From: Anthostomella pinea
Taxonomy: Eukaryota > Ascomycota > Sordariomycetes > Xylariales > Xylariaceae
Reading direction: 5' to 3'
DNA length: 64,000 bases
Assembly (NCBI GenBank): GCA_963556695.1
Contig: CAUWAG010000003.1
Span: 3,348,001-3,412,000, forward strand
In this document: positions 1 to 11,787 of the stretch, piece by piece
How positions within the stretch are numbered: position 1 is the stretch's first letter
How the letters are laid out: every line of letters begins with the position of its first letter
Translations under genes and position numbers: made by a program
The notes under the pieces: generated by a model
The model's input: the letters and a program-made list of their open reading frames with translations, nothing else
Databases searched by the model: none
What the model was told of the DNA's origin: nothing

Positions 1-57
1 CAAACCTTAAAAGGTGGGGTTCAACGCAAATACCAATAGACTAACTAGGGTGAACAG

Positions 58-233
58 TGTCAGATACCAGCGTGCCGCTTTGGCCACGTCTAGTACTAGC
101 CATGTCATGTGGATGAACTGGTGCTAGCATGGGACTAGCACACACAGCCAAATTAGTGCTAACCAAATAGACGAGCAGAACTTGCTCATCACAACAACAT
201 AATTCACAATACATCTGACCGCTGTATTCAACA
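58..233 (+). repeat. Solo LTR, family A
   Basis: The 176 bp block starts TGTCAGATACCAGCG and ends CTGTATTCAACA, the TG...CA form of a retrotransposon LTR. It matches two other copies in this window, at 49152-49321 (+) and 48762-48937 (-), over its whole length with scattered substitutions. No internal retrotransposon sequence flanks it, so it is read as a solo LTR left by recombination. I could not see a clear target duplication. Confidence 0.7.
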
Positions 234-585
234 AACAGTGTGCCACCTGCAGCGATGGGTAGCAAAGAGAAGGGCGTTTCTTAGTAAAATATACCTCTAT
301 TTGTAGTTGTTGGGAGTGAGGATCAGTAATGGCTGATTGTAAAGATCAGCAACCGCCGATTTGCCTACTTAAGGCCTTGATTTTGCACTGATCTTGAGAA
401 GAATCGCTAACCAGCCCCAATGGTAATGCGCATACTGCTCTCAAGATCGACTAAATACGTCTTTTTCAGGTGTATGAGGGTTGATCTGTACGGTCACCAA
501 TGGGCAATGGCGGGCACCAACGATGGGGGGTGGTTACCCCACCGCTGCGTCGCTATGCTAGATAGATGTTAGATACTAGCACGAA
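234..585. other. Intergenic, no gene seen
   Basis: Unique-looking sequence between the solo LTR and the LINE. I see no coding frame, RNA gene or repeat in it. Confidence 0.5.
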
Positions 586-689
586 TACCACACTTGCCAA
601 AAACAACTATTTTTCTTGGCGCCCCGCTGTTGGGGCGCAACCTCGATTTCTACGCTAAAGCAGGCACTTCTTTCAGTAACTGACTATCT

Positions 690-2303
690 TTGCCAAGACA
701 TAAGAGAAATTTTCTCACAAGCCGAATGGCACCCTTTCACAGCGGGCCCCCAAACACGCCCGTGGCCGTCCCAAAGACGACCACCGGCGGCGTGCTCAAA
801 TCCCCGGCCCCTAGAAAGATATACGGCCCGGCAACTCCGAACAGGCTCCGCCAAGCGCTGCTTGACGACATCAGCAGCAGCCCGTCACAGGTTTCTGAGG
901 CTGACTTCACCTTTGTTTCCCCTCTGAAAGGAAAATCCCGGAATATCAATGATAACAGCACCACTGGAATGAAACAACCTCAATTAAACGAAATCTCTGC
1001 AGACCAAGCCATTGGATGTGATATAGGGAGTAAAGCCTCCTCTTCAGAGTGCCAGGACCAAGTTATTAGGATACTGGCTGAAGACAAGGACCTCTATGAA
1101 GCCAGAATGACAATGTTTCAAGAGTGTGCTGCAGCAGTCGATAAGACACTTGAGAAAGCTGGAACCGAACTATACTCTCATGCCAAGGAGTTCAGCACTT
1201 TCTTCTCTAAATGTCTGAGCGAGTGGCTGGAAACCCGAGATCTGCCCAAAAGGAAGACCATCCCTGGGGGGATAGGGATGGTAAAGCCCACCATGACCTT
1301 TGCCCAAGCTGTCTCCTCTAGCTAACAACAGCATCTACGGACAGTCAATACTACCATAAAGAAAACACAGCCTGGCGCCCGTATCACTACCACCCAATTA
1401 AGGAAGAAACAGGATGATCTCCTGGTCTTTGTTCGCATGGATAATAGCCACCTAGAGCCTTACAGAATAAAGTCTATACTGAACAAAAGACTTAAGCTCC
1501 ACCCTCAAGAGCTTAAAGAAGTGACACGGTGCCCCTCCGGATTTACCTTACACCCAAGGGACAAGCCAACTCAGGCTAAGTTCCTGGCCTTCTAAGAAGA
1601 AATTACCGACATTCTTAAGGCAGAAAAGATCGAGACCCACACAGTCTGGCATCACTACAAGGTCAATGGATGCCCAAGAAAGGTCATCAATGCGAAAGGG
1701 TTGACAATCGACATTACCGACATTATTGTTGCTAAGAAAGTTGAAGCCCAAACAGGTAACAGACCTTTAAGGTACATACTCTCAAGGAACACAGTTAATT
1801 CTTATCCAGAGACTACATGGGTGATCTCTCTACTCCGTGCAGCAAAGAAACTATTTATGCTTTTTGCTCACTTAATGACCTCAAGACACATTCAATACTC
1901 CCCCAAGGTTCACCAGTGTGCGAGCTGCTTCAGATACCATGGTAGGAACTACTGATGTAAAAAGCAAGTATGTGCACGTTGCACCAGTGCAGTACACCAG
2001 GGGGAGTGCAAAAAACCAATCCCAAAGTGTGTCAATTACAAAGAACCTCATGCTGCCAACTTCGACAAATGCCCTGCACGCCCCAAGGTTTTGAAAGGCA
2101 TCATCCACAAGCACACATGGGAGCAAATCCAGGAAATAAGGCTGGCCGGAGAAAGAGCCAGATCCAGGGCCTTCAATGAAATAGGCAGAAACCAAGCTGG
2201 GTCAATACTTAATAATAATAACAAAGACACCACAATACAAATCGACACAACAGATACAGCTCATCCCAAGGATACCGATACTATTGTCGTCAGTCAATAC
2301 TAG
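690..2303 (+). pseudogene. LINE ORF1 (Gag-like, zinc knuckle), broken
   Basis: This is the nucleic-acid-binding Gag-like protein of the LINE. The frame is open from 690 to a stop at 1323-1325 and then continues, interrupted, to about 2303. The C-terminal part shows closely spaced cysteine/histidine pairs (CASCFRYHGRNY near 1917-1955, then CARCTSAVHQGEC, then CVNYKEPHAANFDKC), which are three CCHC-type knuckles; the first knuckle has a TGA inside it. In copy 2 the same region stays open for 396 codons (55045-56235). At the first stop, copy 2 reads TGGCC where this copy reads TAGCT, a CpA-to-TpA style change. Confidence 0.8.
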
Positions 2304-2329
2304 GTACATCAAACGAAACATATCGACAC

Positions 2330-5300
2330 GGGCATCCAGTCATCCATTGTGTAAATGCAGCAGGAGGACAAAAGAGTGCAGGCCCTACAGAGTTAGTCAT
2401 CAACCTGGCTGACTACAAAGGAGAACAAGCAGACATCATTCTGATGCAAGAGCCCTGGGTTGGTATACCACCAGGCAGGAGAATAGGAGTAAAGACACAC
2501 CCCAATTACGATATATACTCCCCAGTGGATTCCTGGGACAGCGACAGTACACGGCCTATATCTCTTATCTATGTGAGAAAACACCTTTAAGCGGATCAAT
2601 TTCGGTCCTATGCTACACAAGACATCACCTGGGTCAAGGTACAAGGCATTACATTTGCCAGTGTCTACCGGCCATGTGACAACCCACAGGAAATGGATGA
2701 CATTCTGGAAGTATGGACTCCACCTTTTGGCTGCGTTATAGCTGGAGATTTTAATGCTGGCGACACATCCTAGGACTCGAGCAATCCAGGATATCATGGT
2801 GGTGTCATACTTGCACAGACTATGGCAGACCACGGACTGGATCTGATTTCTGAACCAGATGTCCCAACATATGATGACAGAAATGTACTAGATCTGGTGT
2901 TCTCAGATGTCCCCATGGCTAAAGCCTCAGTCAATGATACACTTCAGTGCACCTCAGATCATAAGACATTACGAATAGTCATTCCAATTCAGGGAGATCT
3001 AAACCAAGTCCACAAGGCCAATCATTGGATAGTACCGGACAATAAACTACAAGAGCTGGCAGATAATGTCCAAACCAGGATTCATGAACTCCCCCGGCTG
3101 GGTGTATCTCCTGGCCAGGTGAGTGCCTTTACACAAAGCTTGATAAGCATGATCCAAGGCTGTATCAGGACAGTGGGCAAGAAGCCCCGTCAATCTAGGC
3201 CCACTGCTTGGTAGAATGATGACTACAAAGCAGCTGTTCAGACATACAGGGCCCTTTCTAAACAGACTACAAGCCAAGAAGGGCAGAATTCAGCCCGACA
3301 GGAATTTCGCCAGGTGGTTCAGAAAGCTAGGAGAGAGTACTGGCAGACTCTAATTGATTCAGCGACTGAACCAAAAGACCTGTACATAATTGTTTCTTGG
3401 CACAAGCTGTCAGCAGGATTGCGTTCCCCCCCAATCATCATAGGGGACCAAATCTTTGAGTCACAAGAGAGCAAGGCAAATGCACTATGCTTAGCCACGC
3501 TTGAACGAAGTACCCCAGATAACGATATCATCGACCCCTGGTCTGCTCAGATCACACAAGCCAAGCCACACATCCCCCTTGAATACCATGTCGGACTAGA
3601 AGAGGCTGAAGGGTGCACTATAGGGACCAAGAGCAACTCCCCAGGAGTAGACACCCTCACAGTACGGATTCTGAAAGCTTGCTGGCCAGTCATTGGGGAG
3701 CATATCAGAGCCCTTTTCCAGACCTGTCTACAGATTAAACACCACCCTAAACCATTCAAAGTAGCTGAGATAGTGATGATCCCAAAGCCAGGCAAGAAAG
3801 ACTATTCTAACCCCAGGGCCTACAGACCAATATCGCTATTATCATGTCTTGGCAAAGGCCTAGAACGACTCATTGCAAAAAGAATTGCCTGGTTTGTCAT
3901 CAAACTCAGAATTCTAGCTCCACAACATTTTGGAGCTCTGCCAAAGCGCTCTGCCGCTGACTTGGTAGCTGCACTCATACACGATATTGAGCAGGCCCTT
4001 GACCAAGGCCTTGTTGCAACGGTAGTCACAGCAGATGTGACAGGGGCCTTCGACGCTGCCCTAATGGGACGGCTGGTGGTTCGTATGAGAGAACAGGGCT
4101 GGCCAGACTTTCTCATAAGATGGGTCCAGTCATTCATGTCTGAACGGTCCGCAAGAGTTCGGTTTGAAGGTATTGTGACCGACATAAAAGCTCTCATTTG
4201 TGGGCTACCACAAGGCTCATCAGCCTTTCCAATGCTTTACATGCTATATACAGAGCCAATCTGTACCCGACTTGGTATAAAAAAGAGACGCTTTGGATAT
4301 ACAGACGACCTAGCGACTCTCTGTATTAGAAAGAACCTTAAGGAAACAGCTACAGAGGCTTCTGAAAATCTTTATTTACTTAATTAATGGGGACATAATA
4401 ATGCTATTGAATTTGACCCTGACAAAACTGAGATCATGCACTTCTCAAGGAAAAAGAACTCAGACAACCCTCCAATCTGCCACGGGATAATGAACAAAAT
4501 AACAAAGGACTCCATGCGATGGCTAGGTATCTTCCTGGATAGAAAACTAAACTTCAAAAATCACGTTTCTTACTGGGCCAAGAAAGTTAATAAGGTAGCA
4601 AATCACCTTTAAGGACTATGCAACACAGTTAAGGGACTTCCAGTAAAGTCAACTAAGAGGGCTATGAAAGCTTGTGTTATTCCTATTCTTACACATGGCT
4701 TAGAGGCCTGGTACCCAAGAATCAAAAAAATCAGGAGCTCAGGTAAGACATCAGCATGTCGTATTAAGGGGCTTCTTGGAATAATAGATGCTGTACTACG
4801 AATAGCGATCAGGGCTATCTTGCTGGTCTGGAAAACACATCCTGGACATATCCTACACTTTGAATCACAGATTCTTCCAGCAAGAGTTCTTGCAGAGGTA
4901 ATAAGACAGCGTCATGGTCTACGACTCGGACGTTTAGACCAAAGACACCCTCTTGTTGGCAGGCTCCAAGTACAAGCTTGTAAAGAACCAACAAGGCTAC
5001 AAAAGAACTTCCAGCTAGTCCCTGACTTCCAGAGACCAATACTCACAAAGCCATCATAGAAAAAGCCCCCAATCTGAAAGAACAAAGACAAAAAGACAGA
5101 GCTCTTCAAGGAATGATTACAAGAGAGAAATGTGAACACTGACCTTGTTATCTACTCAGATGGATCATAATTGGACAACAAAGGCACAACCCGCACTGGA
5201 TGGGGCTACACCATCAGGAAAGACAACACTACACAAGAAGTATACCGTGGAAAGGGCAGACTTTTCCAAGCAGAAGTAATAGATGCTGAAGTCCATTGTG

Positions 5301-5935
5301 CTCTCCAAGGGCTTGTAGCAGCCAGGGCAATTGGACATGGAAAACAGCTATATGTCTGCCTGGACAACACAGCAATGGTAGATGAGCTCAATGAGACTCT
5401 ACCCGAGACATCACAGAACATTTTTCTACGATTCCAAGAACTTGCCACGGCACACACTCCTGGAGTGACTGTCAAATGGATTCTTAGATACAGAGATATT
5501 AATAGCAACAAAGCTGCTGACACACTAGTAAAAGAGGGTGCCATGCTAGAATCAGACACGACAAACCTTCCCACAATCTCATGGGTCAAGAGAGATCTTA
5601 AAAGAAAGGGCAAGAAAGAGTTCAATCAATGGTAGAAAGACCAATTAGAACCTAGGTATCAAGAAGTATACTCACATACAGTAACTAAAAGAAACCTTAT
5701 ATCTTTTAAGAGGAATACTTTACACAGACTTCTAGCGGCCAGATCTGAAAATGGCGACTTTGCCAGATACCACGAACGCTTTGGGCATACAGATTCGAAT
5801 GATCACTGCAGCTATGGTGAGAAGAAAACATCACAACACATTTTTTTTGTAAGAGGCTGGGGAAAAACCGACTGCTGCCCAGGTACTCGCCTAGGACAGC
5901 TTGTTTACAATACTTAGGGGAGAAGAGCAAATTCT
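2330..5935 (+). pseudogene. LINE ORF2 (endonuclease, RT, RNase H), broken
   Basis: Endonuclease signatures lie at about 2400-3000: LMQEPW, GDFNAGD and a terminal SDH. Reverse transcriptase is best preserved in an open 357-codon frame at 3314-4387, with VMIPKPGKKDYSNPRAYRPI, TADVTGAFDAA and LPQGSSA. The catalytic box reads GYTDD, whereas copy 2 keeps the canonical GYADD. RNase H lies at 5171-5635; its WIPGHRDIDGNEAAD box in copy 2 has become WILRYRDINSNKAAD here. A terminal Cys/His block follows. In-frame stops occur at several points, for example 3213-3215 and 5632-5634, where TGG became TAG. The enzyme is dead. Confidence 0.85.
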
Positions 5936-6153
5936 TTTCATCAATCTGCCCTCGATAAATAGCTGTTTTTGAAGGACCAGATGGATGACCCAAGGTCATA
6001 CCGCTCCAACAACGGGGATGGGCTCATGAGCGGGACTGACTGTACTTATTATCTTGATACCTCCACAACCCTGCGATGCAGAGGCTCTGGGAGGCGTGTT
6101 TTGCACTACTGAGGAGCAATCCCCCACGTTAAATACAAAACAAACAAACAAAC

Positions 6154-6909
6154 ACCGTCTTGCTCATCTGCACTGGCCATTTCGCACTGGGCTTAGAGAT
6201 TTGCGTACCACTCCCAGATTGGTTGCTTCGGAATGCAGCAAGTGGTCTTGTGGTGGTTTGCAACAGACTTGAGTATATGGTTCCTGGTTTTTTTTAGAGA
6301 CAGTGCTTGCTTCTTGTACAGCTTCTGAATAGATCGTAAAAATTATTATTGAGTTTGTAGGTTTGTTTCCCGTTGTCGTTAGATCTGATAGCATCTATAT
6401 GCCATTATTTCGCTTGTGTTGGATGATTTTGTTGTCTTTGTTTCCGTCATTTGGATTGGGATCTGTTTCGATGGCTTGGCTTGGCTCGAAAGTCGTTCGT
6501 TTCTTCTTGTATTTCTTTCGTGCAATGTTTGGAATCTCTGGTTGTTGTATAATGCCTTTCTTCTCAATGAGGAGGTCAAGAAGACATATAGCATCTGCCT
6601 TCAGTTGGAACTCATGGTCTTATTCAGGCCTTTCTCTTGCTTCTGACAGTGATGCTAAGAAGTCTGCTTTCTAAGACTCTCGAAGGGTTGAAAGAACAGG
6701 CATCTTAGATATGCAGGATAGATAGGGTTTGTCAAAATTGTCAGATTTGAGCCGATTGTCAGAGTGAAGTGTGTGTGTATTCCCTCTGTCTAGAGTGTCC
6801 TTGTGCGACCGTGGCAGTTTTGTGCTAGAGGGGGCTGGATCGGGACGGAACAACTAGGTTCCGTTGTCTACCTGTCAAGGTGCGTTCTAGGCGTACCTTT
6901 AATCCAACA
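6154..6909. other. Intergenic, no gene seen
   Basis: T-rich sequence with overlapping open frames on both strands at 6363-6853. None looks like a known protein and none keeps a consistent frame, so I call no gene. Confidence 0.4.
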
Positions 6910-6992
6910 TGTCAGATAAAACAGATAAGAACATTGTGCACAGATTGACTGCACACCTTACCCTTTTGGTATAGGGGTAAAATCGAACAATT
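6910..6992 (+). repeat. 83 bp direct repeat, unit 1
   Basis: Starts TGTCAGATAAAACAGATAAG and ends near CGAACAATT. It is repeated with few changes at 7161-7243, 251 bp downstream. The unit contains a tRNA A-box-like segment (TGGTATAGGGGT at 6968-6979). Confidence 0.7.
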
Positions 6993-7100
6993 AAGAGTCT
7001 CACCGCCTGACGAGCTAGCTGCGCACGGCGCAAGCCAATGGTTCCACTAGACCCAGCTTTTAGAAAGGCGCGAGTTCGATTCCCCTAGAGGTGCAATAGC
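6955..7100 (+). other. tRNA-like / SINE-like remnant with A and B boxes
   Basis: An A-box-like stretch at 6968-6979 is followed 92 bp later by a B-box-like GAGTTCGATTCCC at 7072-7084 and a GAGGTGCA end resembling a tRNA acceptor. The T-stem does not pair properly and the spacing is too long for a tRNA without an intron. This suggests a tRNA-derived SINE or a tRNA pseudogene. A chance match is possible. Confidence 0.35.
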
Positions 7101-7160
7101 GACGAACAGAAGAAAAGTCCAGCTTACCTCCGAAGTCATCGCAGCCAAGCTGGTTGGGTG

Positions 7161-7243
7161 TGTCAAATAAAACAGATAAGAACATCGTGTGTAGAATAAC
7201 TGCACACCTTACCCTTTTAGTCTAGGGGTAAAATCCAACAATT
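7161..7243 (+). repeat. 83 bp direct repeat, unit 2
   Basis: Second copy of 6910-6992. The A-box-like part is kept (TAGTCTAGGGGT) but no B-box-like sequence follows, so this unit is only the head of the repeat. Confidence 0.65.
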
Positions 7244-8640
7244 GTAGAGTTGAAGAAGACGATATATACTATCAGTTGGTCTCGTTTACTTGCTTATATA
7301 GAGCATATTTTCCCATCGTATGTATTTAAGGTTGTTGGTGTGGGTGCTTTACCTATGATGATACTGTCAAACAGAACGTGGGGGCTTTTAGATGGGTGAA
7401 AACATATATTCTAGTGTAATCCGTGTTCTTGTTGTATCTGTGTGAGAATCCTTCTGTGGGCTAAGTGCCCCAAAAATCCCTATTGGCCTTGTTGGTGCAC
7501 TGCCACCTCCCTGAACGCCACGGTGGCTTGCGCGCGATTCAACAAATACCCTTGATGTATAACGGTTTGCACGGCACTTGCAGAGCTTAAGCTAATGCAG
7601 AGATAGAAAAAGACTATACAACTCTATCTGATACATTACGGATGAAATCCCTAGTGTTGCCTCTCCGTTCGCCTGGAGAATATCAACGCGCAACTATAAG
7701 CATCATGTACTAATATTGTCACGGCGAGCATACTAGGGAGCTGGGACATGGCCTGCAGCAAGCAGCTATTACTCTATTGACGAGAATATCAAGACTAGAG
7801 AGGAAAGGAAGAGAGAGAGAGATAGATACAGTGGGAGGTTGCCCCTTTAAGGGGATGTCATGTGGGAAGGTCTATGCAGGCCGTCACAAATATGTAGAGA
7901 ACTGAAACAGTAACCCTTTCACAGACCTAGCTACGTTATTACGATGAATTTTATCCCCTCGATCAGCATGAGGGTCAACATTAATGATGGTTCCTAAAAA
8001 CTAGCGAAATCAAAAGCCACGGGTTTCCAAGCATTAAATTACCTGTGTATTCCCAAAAATGGTGGTGTGTTCAAGCAATTATCCATTCCAGATTGCTGGG
8101 CAACAGAGACATGGTCCTGACTTTTGCCTCGTATTCAACTTTGCAGCTGCCCAGGCACCACCACCGGATCACCAGGTCAACACATCTTCTACCCCTCTCA
8201 CCTGGCTAACTTCCAGTGGTCACAAATTTGCTCCGTCTCATGATTTCATCTCGTTTCGGCACCTCTCCGATCCTCAATTTCCCACTTTCACGTATACATA
8301 CACAACTCAGAATCTACTCTTGCTGTTGCTCTGTCCCTCGAGTCAAGCCAGATCCTAGTCGAGATTTGTGGCTCGCAACTTCGCTACCAAGATACTTTGC
8401 AGCTGGACCACTGGCGCTTCTTTCGACTGCGACCCAGTCATTCGTCTGCAGAACGTTCACCCAATCTTGCTTCTGTCAAGCTGCCGTAGCCATGTCTGGC
8501 TAATCACCGTAGGTGCAACGTTCCCTCTTGTCTACTTTAGACTCATTTAAATCATTTGCTAACTTCTACTCGTAGCTCCGCTGTATTTGCATTTCTGTGC
8601 ATGGCGCCGACAACCCCCCCCCCCCCTCCCCCGCGCGGCC
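7244..8640. other. Long non-coding stretch, possible LTR remnant
   Basis: No convincing gene. About 7718-7895 is bounded by TTGTCACGGC and GGCCGTCACAAA, imperfect inverted ends that could be an old LTR, with a purine-rich GAGAGAGAGA stretch inside. Open frames at 8059-8550 resemble nothing I know. A cytosine tract lies at about 8613-8630. Confidence 0.35.
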
Positions 8641-9510
8641 TAGACGCCAGTTCTTCTCGGCAAGGGCTCATTCACGCGACAGCAAGCCGTCCAAATTGCA
8701 ATCGATCAGACTAGGCACTTAAAGATTATCCTCGACGATCCTTTGGACCTCCCAAGGCCTCTACGCCTACGTGGGCTAGACTCCTAGCCCTCATTCGATA
8801 CTGCAATCAGACATTCCCCTGTCTTTATAGCGCCTGTCATCCGCACGGCGTATTATAGCGACAAAGTCATTACCGAGGTAGCCTTCTCAGTCTATAACAC
8901 ACACGAACGGGTACACGGTGCCCAGATCAGCCGGAAGGGTCGATTTATAGAAAAATGCTTGCCTCCGCAAGACCGCGGGGAAAATATCTAAAAGTCCACG
9001 AAAACGTTCCACTACATCGTAGTTAACACGGCCAACCATCATCCGGAGACCTATAGCAACCTAAGCCATACTACTACCCCGTACTACAACGCCTTCTCAA
9101 AGTCCCTTTTCGTCAATCGGTCCGATATCCCGACTATTCTTCAAGAAATATTGGAGATTGCCTCCAAGTAGGCACTGTCTCGTCAGCAGATCGCTGCTAG
9201 GTCTACACGACAAGTTATCCTAATCGGACGAGGAGATTACCTCCACCTAGCTCTAAAGGCAACAAAGTGGTACCAGCAAGATAATTGCCTAGCTCATTAG
9301 GATCTAAACGAGCATTCCATTCTCTCTGGACGATTTGGCGACTCCACACCGACACTTGACGAGCAGCTTAGAACTCTTGGCCTTCCTCACGTCGTCAACG
9401 ACATCAGCATTACCTAGAATGCTGGAAACGAGTCTGCGCTCGCCATCCACTTACTCATCTCACTATATTCCATCTCCCCCTCGCAACTAGGCATGCTTCG
9501 CCTCGGTCGT
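8641..9510 (+). pseudogene. Gfd2/YDR514C-like nuclease-fold protein, pseudogene
   Basis: Reading one + frame through five stops gives a continuous protein. Its landmarks resemble the C-terminal DEDDh-type (RNase H fold) domain of fungal Gfd2/YDR514C-like proteins: KVITEVAFSVYNT, FSKSLFVNRSDIP, RQVILIGRGDYLHL, LDEQLRTLGL and a terminal NAGNESALAIHLL that parallels the family's HNAGNDA-type motif. The acidic residues expected before KVITEV are absent, and the His before NAGNE is now a stop. All but one of the internal stops are TAG, in places where CAG or TGG would fit, as expected from C-to-T decay. The N-terminal part was not found. The assignment is from memory of the family. Confidence 0.6.
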
Positions 9511-10138
9511 AATTTCTCGACTATCGCAATGACACCAGGTGCGCTGTACACAATGGTGTGGATCAACAACACACTACGTGCTACGCCGCTTAGTGAAGCA
9601 CATACAGTGCTAACTGTACCCATACGACCTGTAATTGACTCGTATACAAAAGTCTATCCCGGCGCTGCATCCAAGACCGCGACGTCTGCTGCGGCCCACG
9701 GCCATGTACGAGACCATTGGTCTCCGTATCGCGGAAAACTGAACTGGAGAGAAGCAAACTGCGACATGGACCAATCCAACGTCCACGTCACTCGACCTGA
9801 GACTTTGTGAGGTTCGACGTCATTGCGTGATAACAATGGGAGTCAAGCAGGGGATACATTGTACGGTAGGGAATCAGTTTGTAAAGGCGGAACCACTGTT
9901 ATGAATATACCCGAAATGATGACGTACTTTGTATTGCGGTCCGTGAAATCACTAGATACTCAACGTGTTCTTTCACCGCACACCAGCCACGTTGGGCTAT
10001 CAATGTGAATTGCTAAGCCACCAATTCATGTCTCTACCTCGAAATCGCGAGATTCCCGTGCGAGGATCCGTCCTCATATAGGGCTCTCGTGACTCATCGG
10101 ATGAAGGTGTGTACGAAGGTTTCGCTAGTGGCGTTGAG
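9511..10138. other. Intergenic, no gene seen
   Basis: The open frame at 9493-9810 is the tail of the pseudogene frame running into unrelated sequence. I see nothing else here. Confidence 0.4.
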
Positions 10139-10286
10139 GTTGAGGGAGAAGACGAACAGAGTTCAGCCATGAGCCACCGAAAAAAAACCATTGTTTATTT
10201 GCTCAAGGTTGTGGCAGAGCCTGAATTGGTTCCACAACCACAACATCGATATCATCTCAATCTGCTGGGGTGAGAACACGAAGTCT
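10139..10286. repeat. Dispersed repeat B, copy 1
   Basis: Shares GAGGGAGAAGACGAACAGAG, CCATTGTTNATTTGCTC, GCAGAGCCTGAATTG and a terminal AACACGAAGTC-like end with 50694-50850, both in + orientation. The repeat overlaps the last dozen codons of the transcription-factor-domain gene, so that gene's C-terminus may be repeat-derived. Confidence 0.6.
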
Positions 10287-11787
10287 CTACCTCGAAAACA
10301 GACCTAGCTGCGGATTCCCTGTAGCCCATGGCCTCAATCCAAAGTCTCTGTGCAGGCCGTTCGTGGATATACTCGAGCCAGGGGAAGGAGTGTAGCATGG
10401 CACGCGCCTCTTCCCAGGTTCGAATGTCCAAAGTGCCCGTTTGCTGCACAACCCGAGGTACCAGCCAAGGGTCTTCTCTTTCGGTAAACACCGTTGCACG
10501 TGCCATGATTGTTGTCCAGAGCAGAACTTCATGTCCTTCATCGACCACTGGTTTTTGTATGCACTGATGCAAAAGACGCAGCAGGGGTCCGTACTGCGGC
10601 CGCCTTCGATCAAGGTCGTACATGAAAGTAGTCATGAAGGCAAGTAGTCCCAACTGTAGCGTGAGACTTGGCTTAGCTCCGCCTATCCAGTTGGTGAGCG
10701 GTCGAACGTTGACAAGCCGGTACCCAATCAGAATAAGGGCGTCGTGAAATGAGTTGCCGTTCAACTTTCTCTGTGTACCTGGAACACGATTGAGATAAAC
10801 AGCAAGGCTGTAGACATCCAACAAGACTTCTTCAAGCTCGCTCGGGATTTGCCAACGTAGGCTGAGATCTCGAAGTCGATCTGTTAGCTTGCAAAACGCC
10901 TCCGTCCGGAGCCATGCTAGAGTCTCGTGGCCGACTATGTCCTCCTTGTTAAAACGGGTTCGCCTCCCGCGGTGGAGTGCAAATTCAAGGTCACCTCTTC
11001 TCCGCAGTCAGCCAATAACGTTGGTTTGATGAAGTATTGATTCGATAGCAATTAGACTCACCTGAAAACCTTCTGCGCTATAGCAGGCCGGCATCGTTTC
11101 AAGTTCGATATCCCACCAAGCATGTCGACCATACTGCATAGGCCTTGGAAATGGACAGAGCCGATCTCAACCTCGCTCTTCATGCGTTCATAATGAGTCA
11201 GCAAGACAACGGCAGCCATGGCCGTGTCGGAAAAGGCTTGGTCAGTACTGAGTTTCTGGTTGAGTGCGCGGAGAGTCTGGGCCACATGCACCATGGGCCC
11301 CGATGGGCTTGCCAGGGGCGGGTTTGCGAGAGCACTTATGGCCATGGTGCAATGGAAGTCTGGATTCCGTCAGTTTAGCTTCGCTTATCCAACGATCCAA
11401 CGCAGAGTGACTGACAGGCTTCATCTTCAAACATGAAACGGACCCAGGGCGTTGTCACGCCCACCATATCGATCATATCAAGAAGCTCTGGCGGGAAAAG
11501 TGGTGCCGTTATGAACGAGAAGGCTAGTCATGATGTCAGTCATGACCATCAATTGTCGAGGAAGCTAAGAGTATGACGGCACCTCTGTGGATCGTCTCCC
11601 TGGACGTCTGGGTAGGGAATGGGAAGACGGAGAACTCGATCGCAGGGCACGGAGCATGAGGGACCCCGAGGTGTCGCCATCCTCGCTTTCGCCTCGGGCC
11701 AACATTCTTCCCTGCGGCAGCCTGGCTGCGAATCACTTTTCTCGCGCGCTTGTCGATATTGGTATGGTCAATGAAGCTCAGAGGCAT
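10252..11787 (-). CDS. Fungal transcription-factor-domain protein (no zinc cluster)
   Basis: Four exons join in frame: 11787-11583, 11523-11416, 11359-11062 and about 10999-10252, with introns of 59, 56 and about 62 bp. They give about 452 residues. The start is basic (MPLSFIDHTNIDKRARKVIR, then PRRKR), as in a family of Pezizomycotina proteins annotated as transcription-factor-like or 'tachykinin' proteins. The middle (LSTDQAFSDTAMAAVVLLTHYE, then SVHFQGLCSMVDMLGGISNL) matches the alpha-helical fungal-specific transcription factor domain. No Zn2Cys6 cluster is visible, so DNA binding is not shown. The acceptor of intron 3 could be either of two nearby AGs, changing one residue. The last residues fall in a dispersed repeat. 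Confidence 0.75.

Larger units (their letters stand above)
586..6153 (+). mobile_element. Decayed Tad1-like LINE retrotransposon, copy 1
   Basis: A non-LTR retrotransposon of about 5.57 kb. The order is 5' leader, ORF1 with CCHC zinc knuckles, then ORF2 with an APE-type endonuclease, reverse transcriptase and RNase H, and a 3' end made of CAAA repeats (6137-6153). It aligns end to end with the minus-strand copy at 51153-56759, which fixes both borders; both copies share a 5' block containing CAAAAACAACTATTTTTC. ORF1 and ORF2 carry many stops, so it cannot move on its own. An ORF1-plus-RNase-H layout is the fungal Tad1 clade plan. I found no convincing target-site duplication. Confidence 0.9.

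Noticed and set aside
6363..6674. Overlapping open frames on + (6363-6674, 6416-6646)
   Set aside because: T-rich DNA gives Phe/Leu/Ser-rich translations in several frames at once; no sign of selection for one frame.
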